A DNA stretch of 64,000 bases from JAGQYH01 sp041393015 (GCA_041393015.1 JAWKKV010000013.1:1-64000), one strand, 5' to 3'. Shown: positions 1-8,856, numbered from the stretch's first letter. Numbers and translations: made by a program. Notes: generated by a model not told the origin, from the letters alone.

Positions 1-372
1 TCTTCCAATCATAGAGTATTTATCACCGGTTTTAAACCTATAGTAATAGAATGTATTTGAAGATAAACCTGTAACGTCTATTTTAACGGTACAATCTTTA
101 GAAGCATCAGTTGTAGTGTTGCCAGATGCTACTATATTGTCTGATACAAATGATGTATCTGTGGAAACTTCCCAACTTACTTCAATTATAGGTTCAGTAG
201 AGGTCACTCTCGTCCAAATAATAACAGCATCTTGTAATGGGTCGCCAGAAGCAACGCCATGATAAAATGGAGCCAATAATGGATTCAAATCAAGTCTTGG
301 ATCGTCTTCTCCAGCGTAAGAAATTGAGAAGAATAATGCTAATAAAATACTTAGTGTAAATGTTTTAATCAT
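1..372 (-). CDS. PhoD-like alkaline phosphatase, N-terminal part (gene cut by window edge)
   Basis: Reading the minus strand from ATG at 372 gives 124 uninterrupted codons that run off the left edge. Residues 1-20 form a Sec signal peptide (basic start, hydrophobic core, SYA|G cleavage-like end). Next come FYHGVASGDPLQDAVIIWTR and then a fibronectin-like beta segment. HGVASGDP...WTR is the hallmark of the N-terminal domain of PhoD-type phosphodiesterases/alkaline phosphatases, Ca/Fe-dependent exported enzymes that release phosphate from phosphate esters. The metal-binding catalytic domain lies outside the window, so activity cannot be judged. The signal peptide points to a periplasmic or outer-surface protein. 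Confidence 0.85.
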   Translation of the reverse strand, partial: MIKTFTLSILLALFFSISYAGEDDPRLDLNPLLAPFYHGVASGDPLQDAVIIWTRVTSTEPIIEVSWEVSTDTSFVSDNIVASGNTTTDASKDCTVKIDVTGLSSNTFYYYRFKTGDKYSMIGR

Positions 373-570
373 GCCTTTCTATTTACGCATGAAAATACAA
401 CATATCTTACTATTATCTGATTAGCTAATATAAAGTTAAAACGACCTTTGTATGTATAATTGGTGACGTTTTAGAGGTATTGGTTTTTAACTCTCGATTA
501 GGAATATTTTATGAAGTTGGATAATATAGGTGTCGTAAGAAGCGCCAAGAAGACCGATAGAGTAGGTGTT

Positions 571-3129
571 TTAAGAGAATTTGATGTGTAACTTAACATT
601 GAATCGTCGCGATGTTAAATAGTTGGGAATAGGCCATTGGTTGTTTTGCACATCAGTAATCCATCTATAGCTGATGGTATTTCTATTCCCCAAAAGGTTG
701 AATATTTCAGCACTTAACCAAACTTTATCAAAGTGTTCTCCAAAATTTCCTTCTCTTCTACGTTCTTTCTTTTTTTCTCCTCCAACCAATAAGGCAGAAA
801 ATCCTATATCAACTCTTTTATAACCTGGTGCTCTTAGCACATCTGTATATCTATTGCCATCTGGTGGACCATAAGGAAGACCTGTACCGAAATTTAAGGC
901 CAAATGCATTTTAAAGTTTTTGTTCTTGGTCATGTAATCCGAAAAATACATTCCGAAATTGAAGACTTGCTCTGTCGGTTTGGAGATGCTTCCCGGAAAT
1001 ACTGTATTGGTATCAGCAACAGTTTGATTTTCTGTATAGTAATTAATTACCTCGCCATCGGTATTGATAAGTTCGTTGTAGCTATCGTTAAATAAGTCTT
1101 CCCCAATTTTTAAAATTCCAAAACTTATCCATGAATCGGCACCTTTAACTAATTCTCCATATAATCTTACATCAGCACCATAAGCATAGCCTTTAGCACT
1201 GTTTTCGCCATAATATCGAATTCTGATGTCGTCTAACTCATAAGGATTTACATTGGTTAAATGCTTGTAGAAAAGATCTGCTGTGAGTTTGAAATTTCTG
1301 TCGTTCCATGTTTTGAACGCATAATCCACTCCAGCCACAGCGTGAATAGATCTTTGTGCTTTTACATCTTCTTGAACCTCTCCTTGACGATCTCTAATTT
1401 CCCTGTAAAATGGAGGTTGTTCGTACAATCCACCGGCAAATTTGAAAATTAACACATTGTCTTCCTTTTTTAACTTAGGGACAATGGCTAATTGCGCTCT
1501 TGGACTAATGACCAATTGTTTGTTGAAATTCCAATAATGGTAACGAAGACCAACGTTAAAACTTACGTCTGCAGCATCTTCTTTTTCAAAATTCCACACA
1601 TTCATTAAATAGCCTTGTGTTCGCCAATTAGAAAGAGAAGCTTGTGATTTTAAGGATTTGAATATGGTGACTTGCTCGCCGGTATAAGGCAATGAATAAC
1701 CGGCCGAATCTAATCTTTCCCATTCGCTTAATTCATCATCTATAATTTCATATTGAAAAGAAGCGCCCCATTGAAAGAGGTGTTTTTTATAGTTGAATAT
1801 GCCGGTGTTGCCAACATTCGCCACTGTAGCTTCTAAATTGTTTCTTCCCCAATCGTGAAAGGTGCCTACGCCAAGTGTTGCTTTTACATCTCCAAAATCA
1901 TCACTTGAAAAATCAGTTTCTACTTCGTCTAATCTATATTGACCAATGATATTGAAGTTTTCACTTTCTTTCATTCTAAATGCTGAAGTAGAAAAAGTGG
2001 TACTAACTTTACTATTATAGTATTTGAAAGCCAAGCCACCCATTGTGTTTATGAATTTGTCTTTTTCATTGCCATCAAAAAATACACTAAATCGAATGGC
2101 TTGATTGATGGCTCCAGTGGTTGTAGAGGATTCCGATGGAACCAAGTTAAATGAACTTACAGAATGATTAAACAATACTTCCAATTCCATTCTGTTATTC
2201 AAATGGTAAATTAAATTGGTTTGAATATCGTATGCATTGGGGTTGTATTGCCCTTTCGTATCTAAACTTTTTAAAAGGGCAGCAGTGTTTTGGTATCTGA
2301 CACCAACAATGTAACGGAATTTTTGAATAGAGTAGTTTTCCTTTTCCTTTAGTTTTGTGGCACCTTCAAAATGAACAGCGGCGCCTCTTAAGCTTCCTGT
2401 AACAGAACCATTAAATTCCGTCGGGCGTTTATATTTTATATCTAAAACAGAAGACATTTTATCACCATAACTTGCATCGAAACCACCAGTTGAAAAAGAA
2501 ATATCTCTTACTAAATCAGGATTTATAAAACTTAGTCCTTCTTGTTGGCCGGCTCTCATTAAAAATGGACGATAAATTTCAAATCCATTGACGTACACAA
2601 GATTTTCATCATAATTTCCACCTCTTACCGAATATTGGTTCGATAACTCACTTGCACCTCTAACATTTCCCGAAAGGCCAATCACTGATTCCACACTTGA
2701 ATTTGGTGTAGGAGCAAACTCAATGTCTTTAGCTTCAATAGTAATTGGGGTTAAATAATCTCTGTTTTTCTGTGCCGTTATTTCAACTGAATCCAGAGAA
2801 CTACCTTTTAATTCAATTTTTAATAGTCTAATATTTAACTCATCACTATTGGTAAATTCTCTTTTGTAGGTTTCAAATCCAACATAACTACAAACTAGAG
2901 TTACAGGAAAATTTAAATCTGACATTTCGAATTGAATAGAGAAGTAACCGTTTTTGTCAGTGACTGATCCTATAGCTGGAGATTCAAATCTAACATTTGC
3001 ACCAATAATGGCTTCACCCTCTACATCAACCACTCGACCTTTCAAGTTAACTTCTTCTTGTGCGAAAAGTAGAATAGGAGTGAGTAGTAATAAAAGTAGT
3101 AACTTTTTCAAATGATAGCTAATTGGCAT
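571..3129 (-). CDS. TonB-dependent outer-membrane receptor with carboxypeptidase-like regulatory domain
   Basis: 852 residues. A signal peptide (about 1-23, ending LLFAQ) is followed by a CarboxypepD_reg-like beta-sandwich (about 27-110, with GRVVDVEGEAIIGANV and SVTDKNGYFSI). A TonB plug follows (about 130-235, with NQYSVRGGNYDENLVYVNG), then a long beta-barrel ending in an aromatic-rich strand. Such receptors import a ligand across the outer membrane using TonB energy. No SusD-like partner is adjacent, so this is not a SusC/D glycan system and the ligand is unknown. The gene lies 17 bp downstream of rpe on the same strand, so the two are probably co-transcribed. The ATG at 3129 starts directly at the signal peptide. 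Confidence 0.9.
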   Translation of the reverse strand: MPISYHLKKLLLLLLLTPILLFAQEEVNLKGRVVDVEGEAIIGANVRFESPAIGSVTDKNGYFSIQFEMSDLNFPVTLVCSYVGFETYKREFTNSDELNIRLLKIELKGSSLDSVEITAQKNRDYLTPITIEAKDIEFAPTPNSSVESVIGLSGNVRGASELSNQYSVRGGNYDENLVYVNGFEIYRPFLMRAGQQEGLSFINPDLVRDISFSTGGFDASYGDKMSSVLDIKYKRPTEFNGSVTGSLRGAAVHFEGATKLKEKENYSIQKFRYIVGVRYQNTAALLKSLDTKGQYNPNAYDIQTNLIYHLNNRMELEVLFNHSVSSFNLVPSESSTTTGAINQAIRFSVFFDGNEKDKFINTMGGLAFKYYNSKVSTTFSTSAFRMKESENFNIIGQYRLDEVETDFSSDDFGDVKATLGVGTFHDWGRNNLEATVANVGNTGIFNYKKHLFQWGASFQYEIIDDELSEWERLDSAGYSLPYTGEQVTIFKSLKSQASLSNWRTQGYLMNVWNFEKEDAADVSFNVGLRYHYWNFNKQLVISPRAQLAIVPKLKKEDNVLIFKFAGGLYEQPPFYREIRDRQGEVQEDVKAQRSIHAVAGVDYAFKTWNDRNFKLTADLFYKHLTNVNPYELDDIRIRYYGENSAKGYAYGADVRLYGELVKGADSWISFGILKIGEDLFNDSYNELINTDGEVINYYTENQTVADTNTVFPGSISKPTEQVFNFGMYFSDYMTKNKNFKMHLALNFGTGLPYGPPDGNRYTDVLRAPGYKRVDIGFSALLVGGEKKKERRREGNFGEHFDKVWLSAEIFNLLGNRNTISYRWITDVQNNQWPIPNYLTSRRFNVKLHIKFS

Positions 3130-3146
3130 ATTAAAAGGAACGATAG

Positions 3147-3815
3147 TTAAACGCTTAAAGTATTGATATCAATAGATTTTAATTCATTAGCAGTTTTAAT
3201 TGGATCGTCCGCCTTGAAAATACTACTGCCGGCCACTAATACATCGGCTCCGGCTTCTAAGTTGTCTTTTGCATTCTCAAGTGATATACCTCCATCAACT
3301 TCAATTAAACAATAAGTGTTTTTTTCTTCTATCATTTGTTTTAAACGTCTTATTTTATTGAGTGTGTTGGGAATGTATTTTTGACCTCCAAATCCTGGAT
3401 TTACTGACATTAAACATACCATATCGATATCTTTAATAACGTTTTCCAATGAGCTAATTGGCGTATGAGGATTTAAGGCAACGCCTGCTTTCATTCCTGC
3501 ATTGTGAATCTCTTGTATCGTTCTATGTAAATGTGTGCAAGCTTCTAAATGCACCGTTAGTATATCTGCTCCGCAATCTTTAAAAGCTTGAATATATTTT
3601 TCAGGCTCAACAATCATTAAATGAACATCAAATGGTTTTTGAGTGAGCTTTCTAACTGCTTTAATTACTGGCATACCAAAGCTAATGTTTGGAACAAATC
3701 TTCCATCCATTACATCAATATGCGCCCAATCGGACTTACTATTATTGATTATGTCAAAAGCTTTTGCTAAATGAGTAAAATCTGAGGCTAAAATAGAAGG
3801 GGCGACTAAATGCAT
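3147..3815 (-). CDS. rpe: Ribulose-phosphate 3-epimerase
   Basis: 222 residues, normal for the family. It interconverts D-ribulose 5-phosphate and D-xylulose 5-phosphate in the pentose phosphate pathway, in the cytoplasm. The TIM-barrel signatures are visible: APSILASDF near the start, HIDVMDGRFVPNISFG (metal-binding His/Asp), DVHLMI, MSVNPGFGGQ and EVDGGI, then the phosphate-binding AGSSIF. It is the first gene of a probable two-gene unit with the TonB-dependent receptor; I see no functional reason for the pairing. It is transcribed away from the sigma factor gene at 4001, leaving 185 bp for both promoters. Confidence 0.97.
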   Translation of the reverse strand: MHLVAPSILASDFTHLAKAFDIINNSKSDWAHIDVMDGRFVPNISFGMPVIKAVRKLTQKPFDVHLMIVEPEKYIQAFKDCGADILTVHLEACTHLHRTIQEIHNAGMKAGVALNPHTPISSLENVIKDIDMVCLMSVNPGFGGQKYIPNTLNKIRRLKQMIEEKNTYCLIEVDGGISLENAKDNLEAGADVLVAGSSIFKADDPIKTANELKSIDINTLSV

Positions 3816-4000
3816 GACTTATCATTTCTTTTGTCAAAGATTGGAAAATCAAATCAAGATGTAAAATTTAATTATATAGTTGTGGAAAGAATTACGCAGA
3901 AAAGTCCAATTTATGTAGTGTTTTTAATTTTTTTACTTTTAGATGTAACTTTTTAAAGGAGTTAAACGTCTCACTTACAAATACCGGCCAAAAGCTAAAC

Positions 4001-4492
4001 ATGACCAGAAAGGAGTATAATATATGTGTTTCAGAATTGTCTGATAGAGTGTATGGCTTTGCGCTTAAAAACTCAGGCAATACAAGTGATGCAAAAGATA
4101 TTGTACAAGAAAGTTTTGAGCGTCTATGGGTGAAACATGATAAAATAGCTTTCGACAAGGCGAAATCTTATCTTTTTTCAACGGCTTATCATTGTATGAT
4201 TGATAATCATCGCAAAATTAAAAGAATGGAGTATTCTAATAATATGATGGAAGAGATTGATCCGAAACAAAATGAGTTAGATAATAAGCAATGGTTACAA
4301 GAAGCACTTAACAAGATGAATGAACAAGAGAAATCATTGATATTGATGCGTGACTATGAAGGCTATTCCTATGAAGAATTAGGTGATTTAACGGGCTTAA
4401 GTCTTTCTCAAGTAAAAGTATATCTCTTTAGAGCCCGAAAGAAGTTTAGAAACTGGTTGATTGAATTGAATAAAATTAGCAATGTGATATGA
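4001..4492 (+). CDS. ECF-type RNA polymerase sigma factor
   Basis: 163 residues, typical ECF size. Region 2 (about 10-75) contains DAKDIVQESFERLWVKHDK and a -10-binding helix ending in DNHRKIK. Region 4 (about 105-155) is a helix-turn-helix with MNEQEKSLILMRDYEGYSYEELGD. It should direct core RNA polymerase to a small extracytoplasmic-stress-type regulon. Its stop overlaps the next start by 4 bp (ATGA), the usual coupling between an ECF sigma factor and its membrane anti-sigma factor. The third gene is an outer-membrane barrel, the same gene order as the second ECF locus at 41.2-43.4 kb. Confidence 0.93.
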   Translation: MTRKEYNICVSELSDRVYGFALKNSGNTSDAKDIVQESFERLWVKHDKIAFDKAKSYLFSTAYHCMIDNHRKIKRMEYSNNMMEEIDPKQNELDNKQWLQEALNKMNEQEKSLILMRDYEGYSYEELGDLTGLSLSQVKVYLFRARKKFRNWLIELNKISNVI

Positions 4493-5352
4493 GTGATGTA
4501 AAAATAAATGAGTTGAACTATGAGTTATACGCTTTAGACTTTGCAGAAGGAAACCTTCAAGGGGAAGAATTGAAAGCGATGGAGACATTTTTATCTTGTC
4601 ACCCTCAATTAAAAGAAGAGATTTTAGCCATTAGTTTAGTTGAATTGCCACATGACCATGTAGTTTATGATGACAAAGCAAATTTGTATAAAAATGATAA
4701 GGCAATCGTTGGCTTGCCTTTATTAACTTCTTTAGCTATAGCTGCTTCCTTAATTTTGCTTTTCGGTTTTGTTTGGATGAAAAATCAAAGTATAAATAAT
4801 GGAGAGTTGGCAGACATGTCAATGGTAACTCTCCAAAAGATGAGCGATGTGAATCAGTGGGAGGAAACATCAGAAAACACAGCTGACTTAAACACTATTT
4901 CAAACGTAGTCTCTAAAACAAATGAACCTAAAACTGATCATGAATTTGAAAATGATTATCAGAAGAATAAAACAGGAAATGACTTCAACAATGGTGTGAA
5001 AGCAGTCAACACCAAAGGAATTGAATTAATGAGTGAAAAATTCACTAAAAATGCTAGTCAAAGTAATGAAGAGATTTCTTATGATGTTGCTCAAATAACA
5101 CCTATAGAGTCTGTTAAAATTAATGCTGATGTTCAGGAACAACAATTAGAGCATGTTGCTATAGCATCTAACAATACTGCTATAATTGAAACCACTATTG
5201 AAATTGGTGCTTTACAAACTAATATGTCTGATAAAAGACTTGCGATGTCTGAAAAGAAAGAAGAACGTAAAAAAGTATTTAAAGAAAATGTAAGGTATGT
5301 TTTTCAAAATGCATTATTACCAGAAGGGGTCGCATTAGCTATTAATAATTAA
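4489..5352 (+). CDS. Probable membrane anti-sigma factor (one transmembrane helix)
   Basis: 287 residues. The acidic N-terminus (about 1-55; FAEGNLQGEELKAMETFL followed by HPQLKEEI) resembles the zinc-free anti-sigma N-termini common in Bacteroidota. One transmembrane helix lies at about 77-97. The rest (about 100-287) is an Asn/Lys/Glu-rich, low-complexity periplasmic stretch with a basic C-terminal tail. The ATGA overlap with the sigma gene predicts co-translation and direct control of that sigma factor. No HxxxCxxC zinc motif is present. The role is inferred from position and architecture; I do not recognise a named family for the periplasmic part. Confidence 0.65.
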   Translation: MSDVKINELNYELYALDFAEGNLQGEELKAMETFLSCHPQLKEEILAISLVELPHDHVVYDDKANLYKNDKAIVGLPLLTSLAIAASLILLFGFVWMKNQSINNGELADMSMVTLQKMSDVNQWEETSENTADLNTISNVVSKTNEPKTDHEFENDYQKNKTGNDFNNGVKAVNTKGIELMSEKFTKNASQSNEEISYDVAQITPIESVKINADVQEQQLEHVAIASNNTAIIETTIEIGALQTNMSDKRLAMSEKKEERKKVFKENVRYVFQNALLPEGVALAINN

Positions 5353-5421
5353 ATCAAATTTTTGAAATTAATCATTAAGATCATTCAAACAAAAAATCTA
5401 ATTCACTTATAAATTAAAGAA

Positions 5422-6300
5422 ATGAGACGAGTATTATTATTAAGCTTGTTGGGGCTAACTATGTTATTAGGGAAAGCGCAAACGAATACCAAAGTTCGAA
5501 TTATAGAGTGTATTGTTGAAAATAATACGGATACCACGGTAATCATAAATCAAGGAGATACGTTGATACGCATACGTGAACCTTTTGATACAGATTCAGT
5601 AGTGATAACGACTAAAAGGTTTAATGTTAATGTTGGAGCTTCTGGGTTGAGTATCGTTAAAAATGATTCAACTGCTGCTAGAAGGGTAGTTACACGATTC
5701 TTACTCATGGATATTGGTTTTGCCGGATTTCTTCAAAACGGCAGTTTTAATCTCACCCCTGAAAATGAATTTTTAGATACTAAAAGTGGTAAGTCAAGAA
5801 ATGTGAACTTGCAGCTTTTTACTCAAAGAGTTCGTTTTGCCAATAATCATATGAATTTCTCTTATGGATTAATGTTTGAGTTTAATAAATATAGACTTGC
5901 GAACGATATTAAATTAATTCCTGGAGAAAGTCCCTTAGCGTGGGAAGCTTCAGATACTGATTATAGAAAGAATAAATTGAAAGCAACGTATTTATATATG
6001 CCTTTAATGATTGGTGTTGAAAGTAATCCAGATAAGATAGCGAGATCATTTAGACTTAGGGCTGGTGTGTATGGTGGAATTTTAGTTAATTCAAAACAAA
6101 AGCTAATAGGTAAAATAACTGATAGAGAGAAAATTAAGGATGATTTTAATCTAACCAAGTTCCGATACGGTATTAGGGGTGAAATTGGCTATGGATTTGT
6201 TAACTTCTATGTACACTATGGTTTAAATGGATTGTTCAAAGACAATCAAGGTCCCGATTTGTCCCCCATAAATTTCGGATTTATGTTGCTACCTTTTTAA
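5422..6300 (+). CDS. Secreted outer-membrane beta-barrel protein of unknown function
   Basis: 292 residues with a signal peptide (about 1-19, ending LGKAQ). After a short N-terminal stretch the sequence alternates polar and hydrophobic residues, as in small porin-like barrels: FLLMDIGFAGF, MNFSYGLMFEFNKY, YLYMPLMIGVESN, FRLRAGVYGGI, IGYGFVNFYVHYGL. It ends in FMLLPF with the C-terminal Phe typical of outer-membrane proteins. It lies 69 bp after the anti-sigma-like gene, probably in the same transcript. At the second ECF locus the corresponding barrel is fused to the anti-sigma-like part. No ligand or enzyme motif is seen. Confidence 0.75.
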   Translation: MRRVLLLSLLGLTMLLGKAQTNTKVRIIECIVENNTDTTVIINQGDTLIRIREPFDTDSVVITTKRFNVNVGASGLSIVKNDSTAARRVVTRFLLMDIGFAGFLQNGSFNLTPENEFLDTKSGKSRNVNLQLFTQRVRFANNHMNFSYGLMFEFNKYRLANDIKLIPGESPLAWEASDTDYRKNKLKATYLYMPLMIGVESNPDKIARSFRLRAGVYGGILVNSKQKLIGKITDREKIKDDFNLTKFRYGIRGEIGYGFVNFYVHYGLNGLFKDNQGPDLSPINFGFMLLPF

Positions 6301-6550
6301 ATATTTAAATTGATGAGGAATTAATTTTACTAAAAAGGGTAGTGTGATGCCGAATTACAATATAATGCTACCTAAAATAAAGAACACTTTTGTGTCACAA
6401 AATGAGTGTAAATTATTTTATTATTCTTTAAATATTCCTTTATTTAGAGTAAATAACAATATTGTTTGCTATTTAAGTATGTCACAATTGAAATAAAATA
6501 GATACATTACTATACGAATTGTGAACGATATTTGATTAAGTAAAAGAAAA

Positions 6551-6584
6551 AAAATAAGCGAAATTCTTGTGGATTGCTTATTTT
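6551..6584. terminator. Hairpin with A/T flanks, probable bidirectional terminator
   Basis: A perfect 9-bp stem AAAATAAGC / GCTTATTTT encloses a 16-nt loop, with A-runs on the left and TTTTAAAAAA on the right. It could end transcripts arriving from the ECF/barrel operon or from the minus-strand peptide gene. The preceding 250 bp (6301-6550) hold only imperfect inverted repeats and no convincing gene. Confidence 0.45.
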
Positions 6585-6796
6585 AAAAAATAAAATGTTT
6601 TTTAACAGCAACTATATTATCATCGAATCGACATTTGCTTCTGCCAATACGGGTGGATTTTCAAATCAGATGAGAATGTTTTCTAATAAAATAGTAGATG
6701 TTATAACTATGCTTTTTGAAAGCTCAGTTAAAGACATTAAAAAAATCAATGAGAAGTTAACTAGTAAAGCTCAAGATGTAGTTACAATAATAAGCG

Positions 6797-6824
6797 AAAA
6801 GTCCACTTTTAAAGGTGGACTTTT
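6797..6824 (-). terminator. Strong hairpin terminator for the nonapeptide-repeat gene
   Basis: A 28-bp near-perfect palindrome, AAAAGTCCAC(...)GTGGACTTTT, has one G:U-type mismatch near its centre. It lies 55 bp downstream of the stop of the minus-strand gene at 6879-7076. Read leftwards, its second arm is a U-rich tail, as expected for an intrinsic terminator. Confidence 0.7.
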
Positions 6825-6878
6825 CAAGAGTCTACTAGCTACAAGAAATGAGAAGAGAAAAAATTTAAATAAAATCGA

Positions 6879-7076
6879 TTATTCGTTAGGATCAATTATT
6901 GAAATTCTTTCGTTAGGGTCAATAATTGAAATTCGCTCATTGGGATCAATGATTGAGATTCTTTCATTGGGATCAATGATTGAAATTCGCTCATTTGGAT
7001 CAATAATTGAGATTTTTTGTGCGTTAGTGCTTAAAGTAAGACCAACTAAAACAAGTAATGTTGCTAAAATTTTCAT
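6879..7076 (-). CDS. Small exported protein of five tandem ISIIDPNE(R) nonapeptides
   Basis: 65 residues. Residues 1-19 are a clean signal peptide (MKILATLLVLVGLTLSTNA), followed by QK. The rest of the protein is ISIIDPNER repeated four times and then ISIIDPNE and the stop. The five repeats are identical in protein, yet the 27-bp DNA units differ at several positions. Every difference I could align is synonymous, for example AGA/CGA for Arg, CCT/CCC/CCA for Pro and GAA/GAG for Glu, which argues strongly for a translated, selected product on this strand. Each unit is bounded by K or R, so a trypsin-like protease would release identical nonapeptides. I recognise no family. A hairpin terminator follows 55 bp downstream. 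It is divergent from the 527-residue protein at 7273. Confidence 0.8.
   Translation of the reverse strand: MKILATLLVLVGLTLSTNAQKISIIDPNERISIIDPNERISIIDPNERISIIDPNERISIIDPNE
6882..7013 (-). repeat. 27-bp tandem repeat, five units, coding for the nonapeptide
   Basis: Units lie at 6882-6905 (24 bp, cut by the stop codon), 6906-6932, 6933-6959, 6960-6986 and 6987-7013. Units 2 and 3 differ at seven of 27 positions, all silent in the minus-strand frame. The same differences change amino acids in the plus-strand frame (Leu/Arg, Ile/Met, Leu/Phe), so the minus strand is the coding one. The divergence shows the array is old, not a fresh slippage product. Confidence 0.9.
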
Positions 7077-7242
7077 GGCTATATAATTTTGTGTGACATG
7101 AATTTATTACCATTATTGGCTTTGTCAATTACAGTCAACTCTCTATTCTGACTAGGAAGTGTTTTTTGTTACATTATTTATTTATCTTATAACTATTTGA
7201 TTAATAATATTTTGTATATATTTACTTGTATTATTGGTTTAT

Positions 7243-7250
7243 TATCTTTG
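7243..7250 (+). promoter_or_regulatory. Possible -7 promoter box (TATCTTTG) of the 527-residue gene
   Basis: TATCTTTG fits the Bacteroidota TAnnTTTG -7 consensus exactly and ends 22 bp before the GTG start at 7273. No TTTG lies at the ideal distance upstream (only TTG at 7226-7228, too close), so the call rests on the -7 box alone. Confidence 0.4.
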
Positions 7251-7272
7251 TGACAAAAATAACTCCTAAATT

Positions 7273-8856
7273 GTGAATACTCTAAGACAAATAATTAGTG
7301 TTGTATCGCGTAAAAGAATAAGTAAAGTTGAAATTTTTGATAAAACTTTACTCAGTACCGAAGACAGCAAGTTTACAGAATTGTATAATGCTATTGAGTC
7401 TGATCAAGTCAAAACAGACAGTGAAGCTGCACAGTTAATCTACAACGATCCCAATAGTGTAAATTATAGAAAACTAAAATCGAGGTTTTTAAAACGACTA
7501 TTAAATACCTTGTTCTTTTTAGATATCAATGGCAGTAATAAAGGAGATGATTATCGCTACAATCATTACTCTTGTACGAAAGCTTTGATGCATGCAAAGT
7601 TGTTGAGATTTTTTGGTGCCTTTGAGTCTGCTTCAAAAATTATCAAGTTAAAATATAATGATGCAAAGAAATTTGCTTTTTATGATATTTTAGCTGAATA
7701 CTCCTGGTTTTTAATACAGTATTACAGTCTTACTGGGAATGTGAAAGCTTTACAAGAAGAGCGAAGCAATTATTATGAATATAAGAAAGTGGCAGATAGT
7801 GAAGCACAAAGCCAGTTAATCTATTATGTTTCTATTGTTGAATTTGTAAAATCAACTACTGTTAATCAACATGCTATTGATCAATTGAAGCAAGGTATTA
7901 TAGAAATTGAAAAAGAAGTTAATAGTCATCCAACCGCTATTAATATTTTCAATCAACAAATGCTTAAATTCAATTACTACGAAACAATTTTTGATTGGGA
8001 AAGTCTTCTAATAGAGTGTGACAAGGCCTATAAAGATTTAAGTCATCACAAGTATTATAATAAGACAAAAAACCATTTAATAACTTTCAAAAAACTAGTA
8101 GCTTGTCTAAACTTAAAAAGATTTAATGAAGGGGTAAGATTGTTTGAGAAAAGCAAAAATGCCTACGCAGAAGGATCTAATAACTGGTTTATGATTCAAA
8201 AGTATGGTGCATTGTTAGCCATACATTCAGATGACCGTGAATTAGCCTATAAAATATATATTGATGCTAACAGTCAGCGTGTTGCTAAATTTATGAATAA
8301 GCCTACACAAGAGTTTTGGACAATTATAAGAGCTTACTTGCACTTCTTAATTCAAATACACAACGAAGCGCATTTAGTAGAGCATGAGGCCACTTTTAAG
8401 AAATTTAGAATTTTTAAATTTTTGAACGAGGTGCCAATTTACTCTAAAGATAAATCAGGGAATAACATTGCTGTTTTAGTAATGGAATACATGTTTTTAT
8501 TGATAGAGGGTAATTACGAAGCTATTATTTCAAAAATGGATTCAATAAAAGTTTATAGAAGTCGATACTTAAAAGATGATATGTATAAAAGAGCCTATAC
8601 ATTCATAGGTATGCTTATTAAAGTTGAAAAAGAATCTTTTGTATATAAAGGAGTAAAGAAGTCTTGTGCTAAAGAGTACAACCTGCTTCAACATAATGAT
8701 TCTGATCAAGAAGGAACAAGATCTAATTGGCCCATTCATGAATCAGAAATTATTCCTTATGAAAAGCTTTGGTATTATATTCTAAAGATATTAGAATATA
8801 ACGATCTGCCTGACGAAATTAAGAACCGTTGCAAGAGTATTGCAGCAGGTGTTTAA
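7273..8856 (+). CDS. Large helical-repeat (TPR-like) protein of unknown function
   Basis: 527 residues, almost entirely predicted alpha-helical, with no signal peptide or membrane segment, so probably cytoplasmic. The N-terminus (about 1-75) has a basic start, then DKTLLSTEDSKFTELYNAI, SDSEAAQ-like and RFLKRLLNTLFFLDI; I associate this with Bacteroidota-specific helical proteins of unknown role. From about 95 onward, helical pairs of about 35-40 residues recur, resembling tetratricopeptide repeats. An in-frame TAA lies two codons upstream, so the GTG at 7273 is the first usable start and no ATG fits. The gene is monocistronic and divergent from the nonapeptide-repeat gene. No DNA-binding or catalytic motif is seen. 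Confidence 0.7.
   Translation: MNTLRQIISVVSRKRISKVEIFDKTLLSTEDSKFTELYNAIESDQVKTDSEAAQLIYNDPNSVNYRKLKSRFLKRLLNTLFFLDINGSNKGDDYRYNHYSCTKALMHAKLLRFFGAFESASKIIKLKYNDAKKFAFYDILAEYSWFLIQYYSLTGNVKALQEERSNYYEYKKVADSEAQSQLIYYVSIVEFVKSTTVNQHAIDQLKQGIIEIEKEVNSHPTAINIFNQQMLKFNYYETIFDWESLLIECDKAYKDLSHHKYYNKTKNHLITFKKLVACLNLKRFNEGVRLFEKSKNAYAEGSNNWFMIQKYGALLAIHSDDRELAYKIYIDANSQRVAKFMNKPTQEFWTIIRAYLHFLIQIHNEAHLVEHEATFKKFRIFKFLNEVPIYSKDKSGNNIAVLVMEYMFLLIEGNYEAIISKMDSIKVYRSRYLKDDMYKRAYTFIGMLIKVEKESFVYKGVKKSCAKEYNLLQHNDSDQEGTRSNWPIHESEIIPYEKLWYYILKILEYNDLPDEIKNRCKSIAAGV

Noticed and set aside
3892..4158. Minus-strand open frame over the first ECF sigma gene.
   Set aside because: Antisense shadow of a clear sigma factor; no family features.
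6574..7086. A 170-codon + strand open frame overlapping the nonapeptide-repeat gene.
   Set aside because: Its repeat part varies at amino-acid level (Leu/Arg, Ile/Met, Leu/Phe) exactly where the minus strand changes are silent; it also runs through a strong terminator hairpin.
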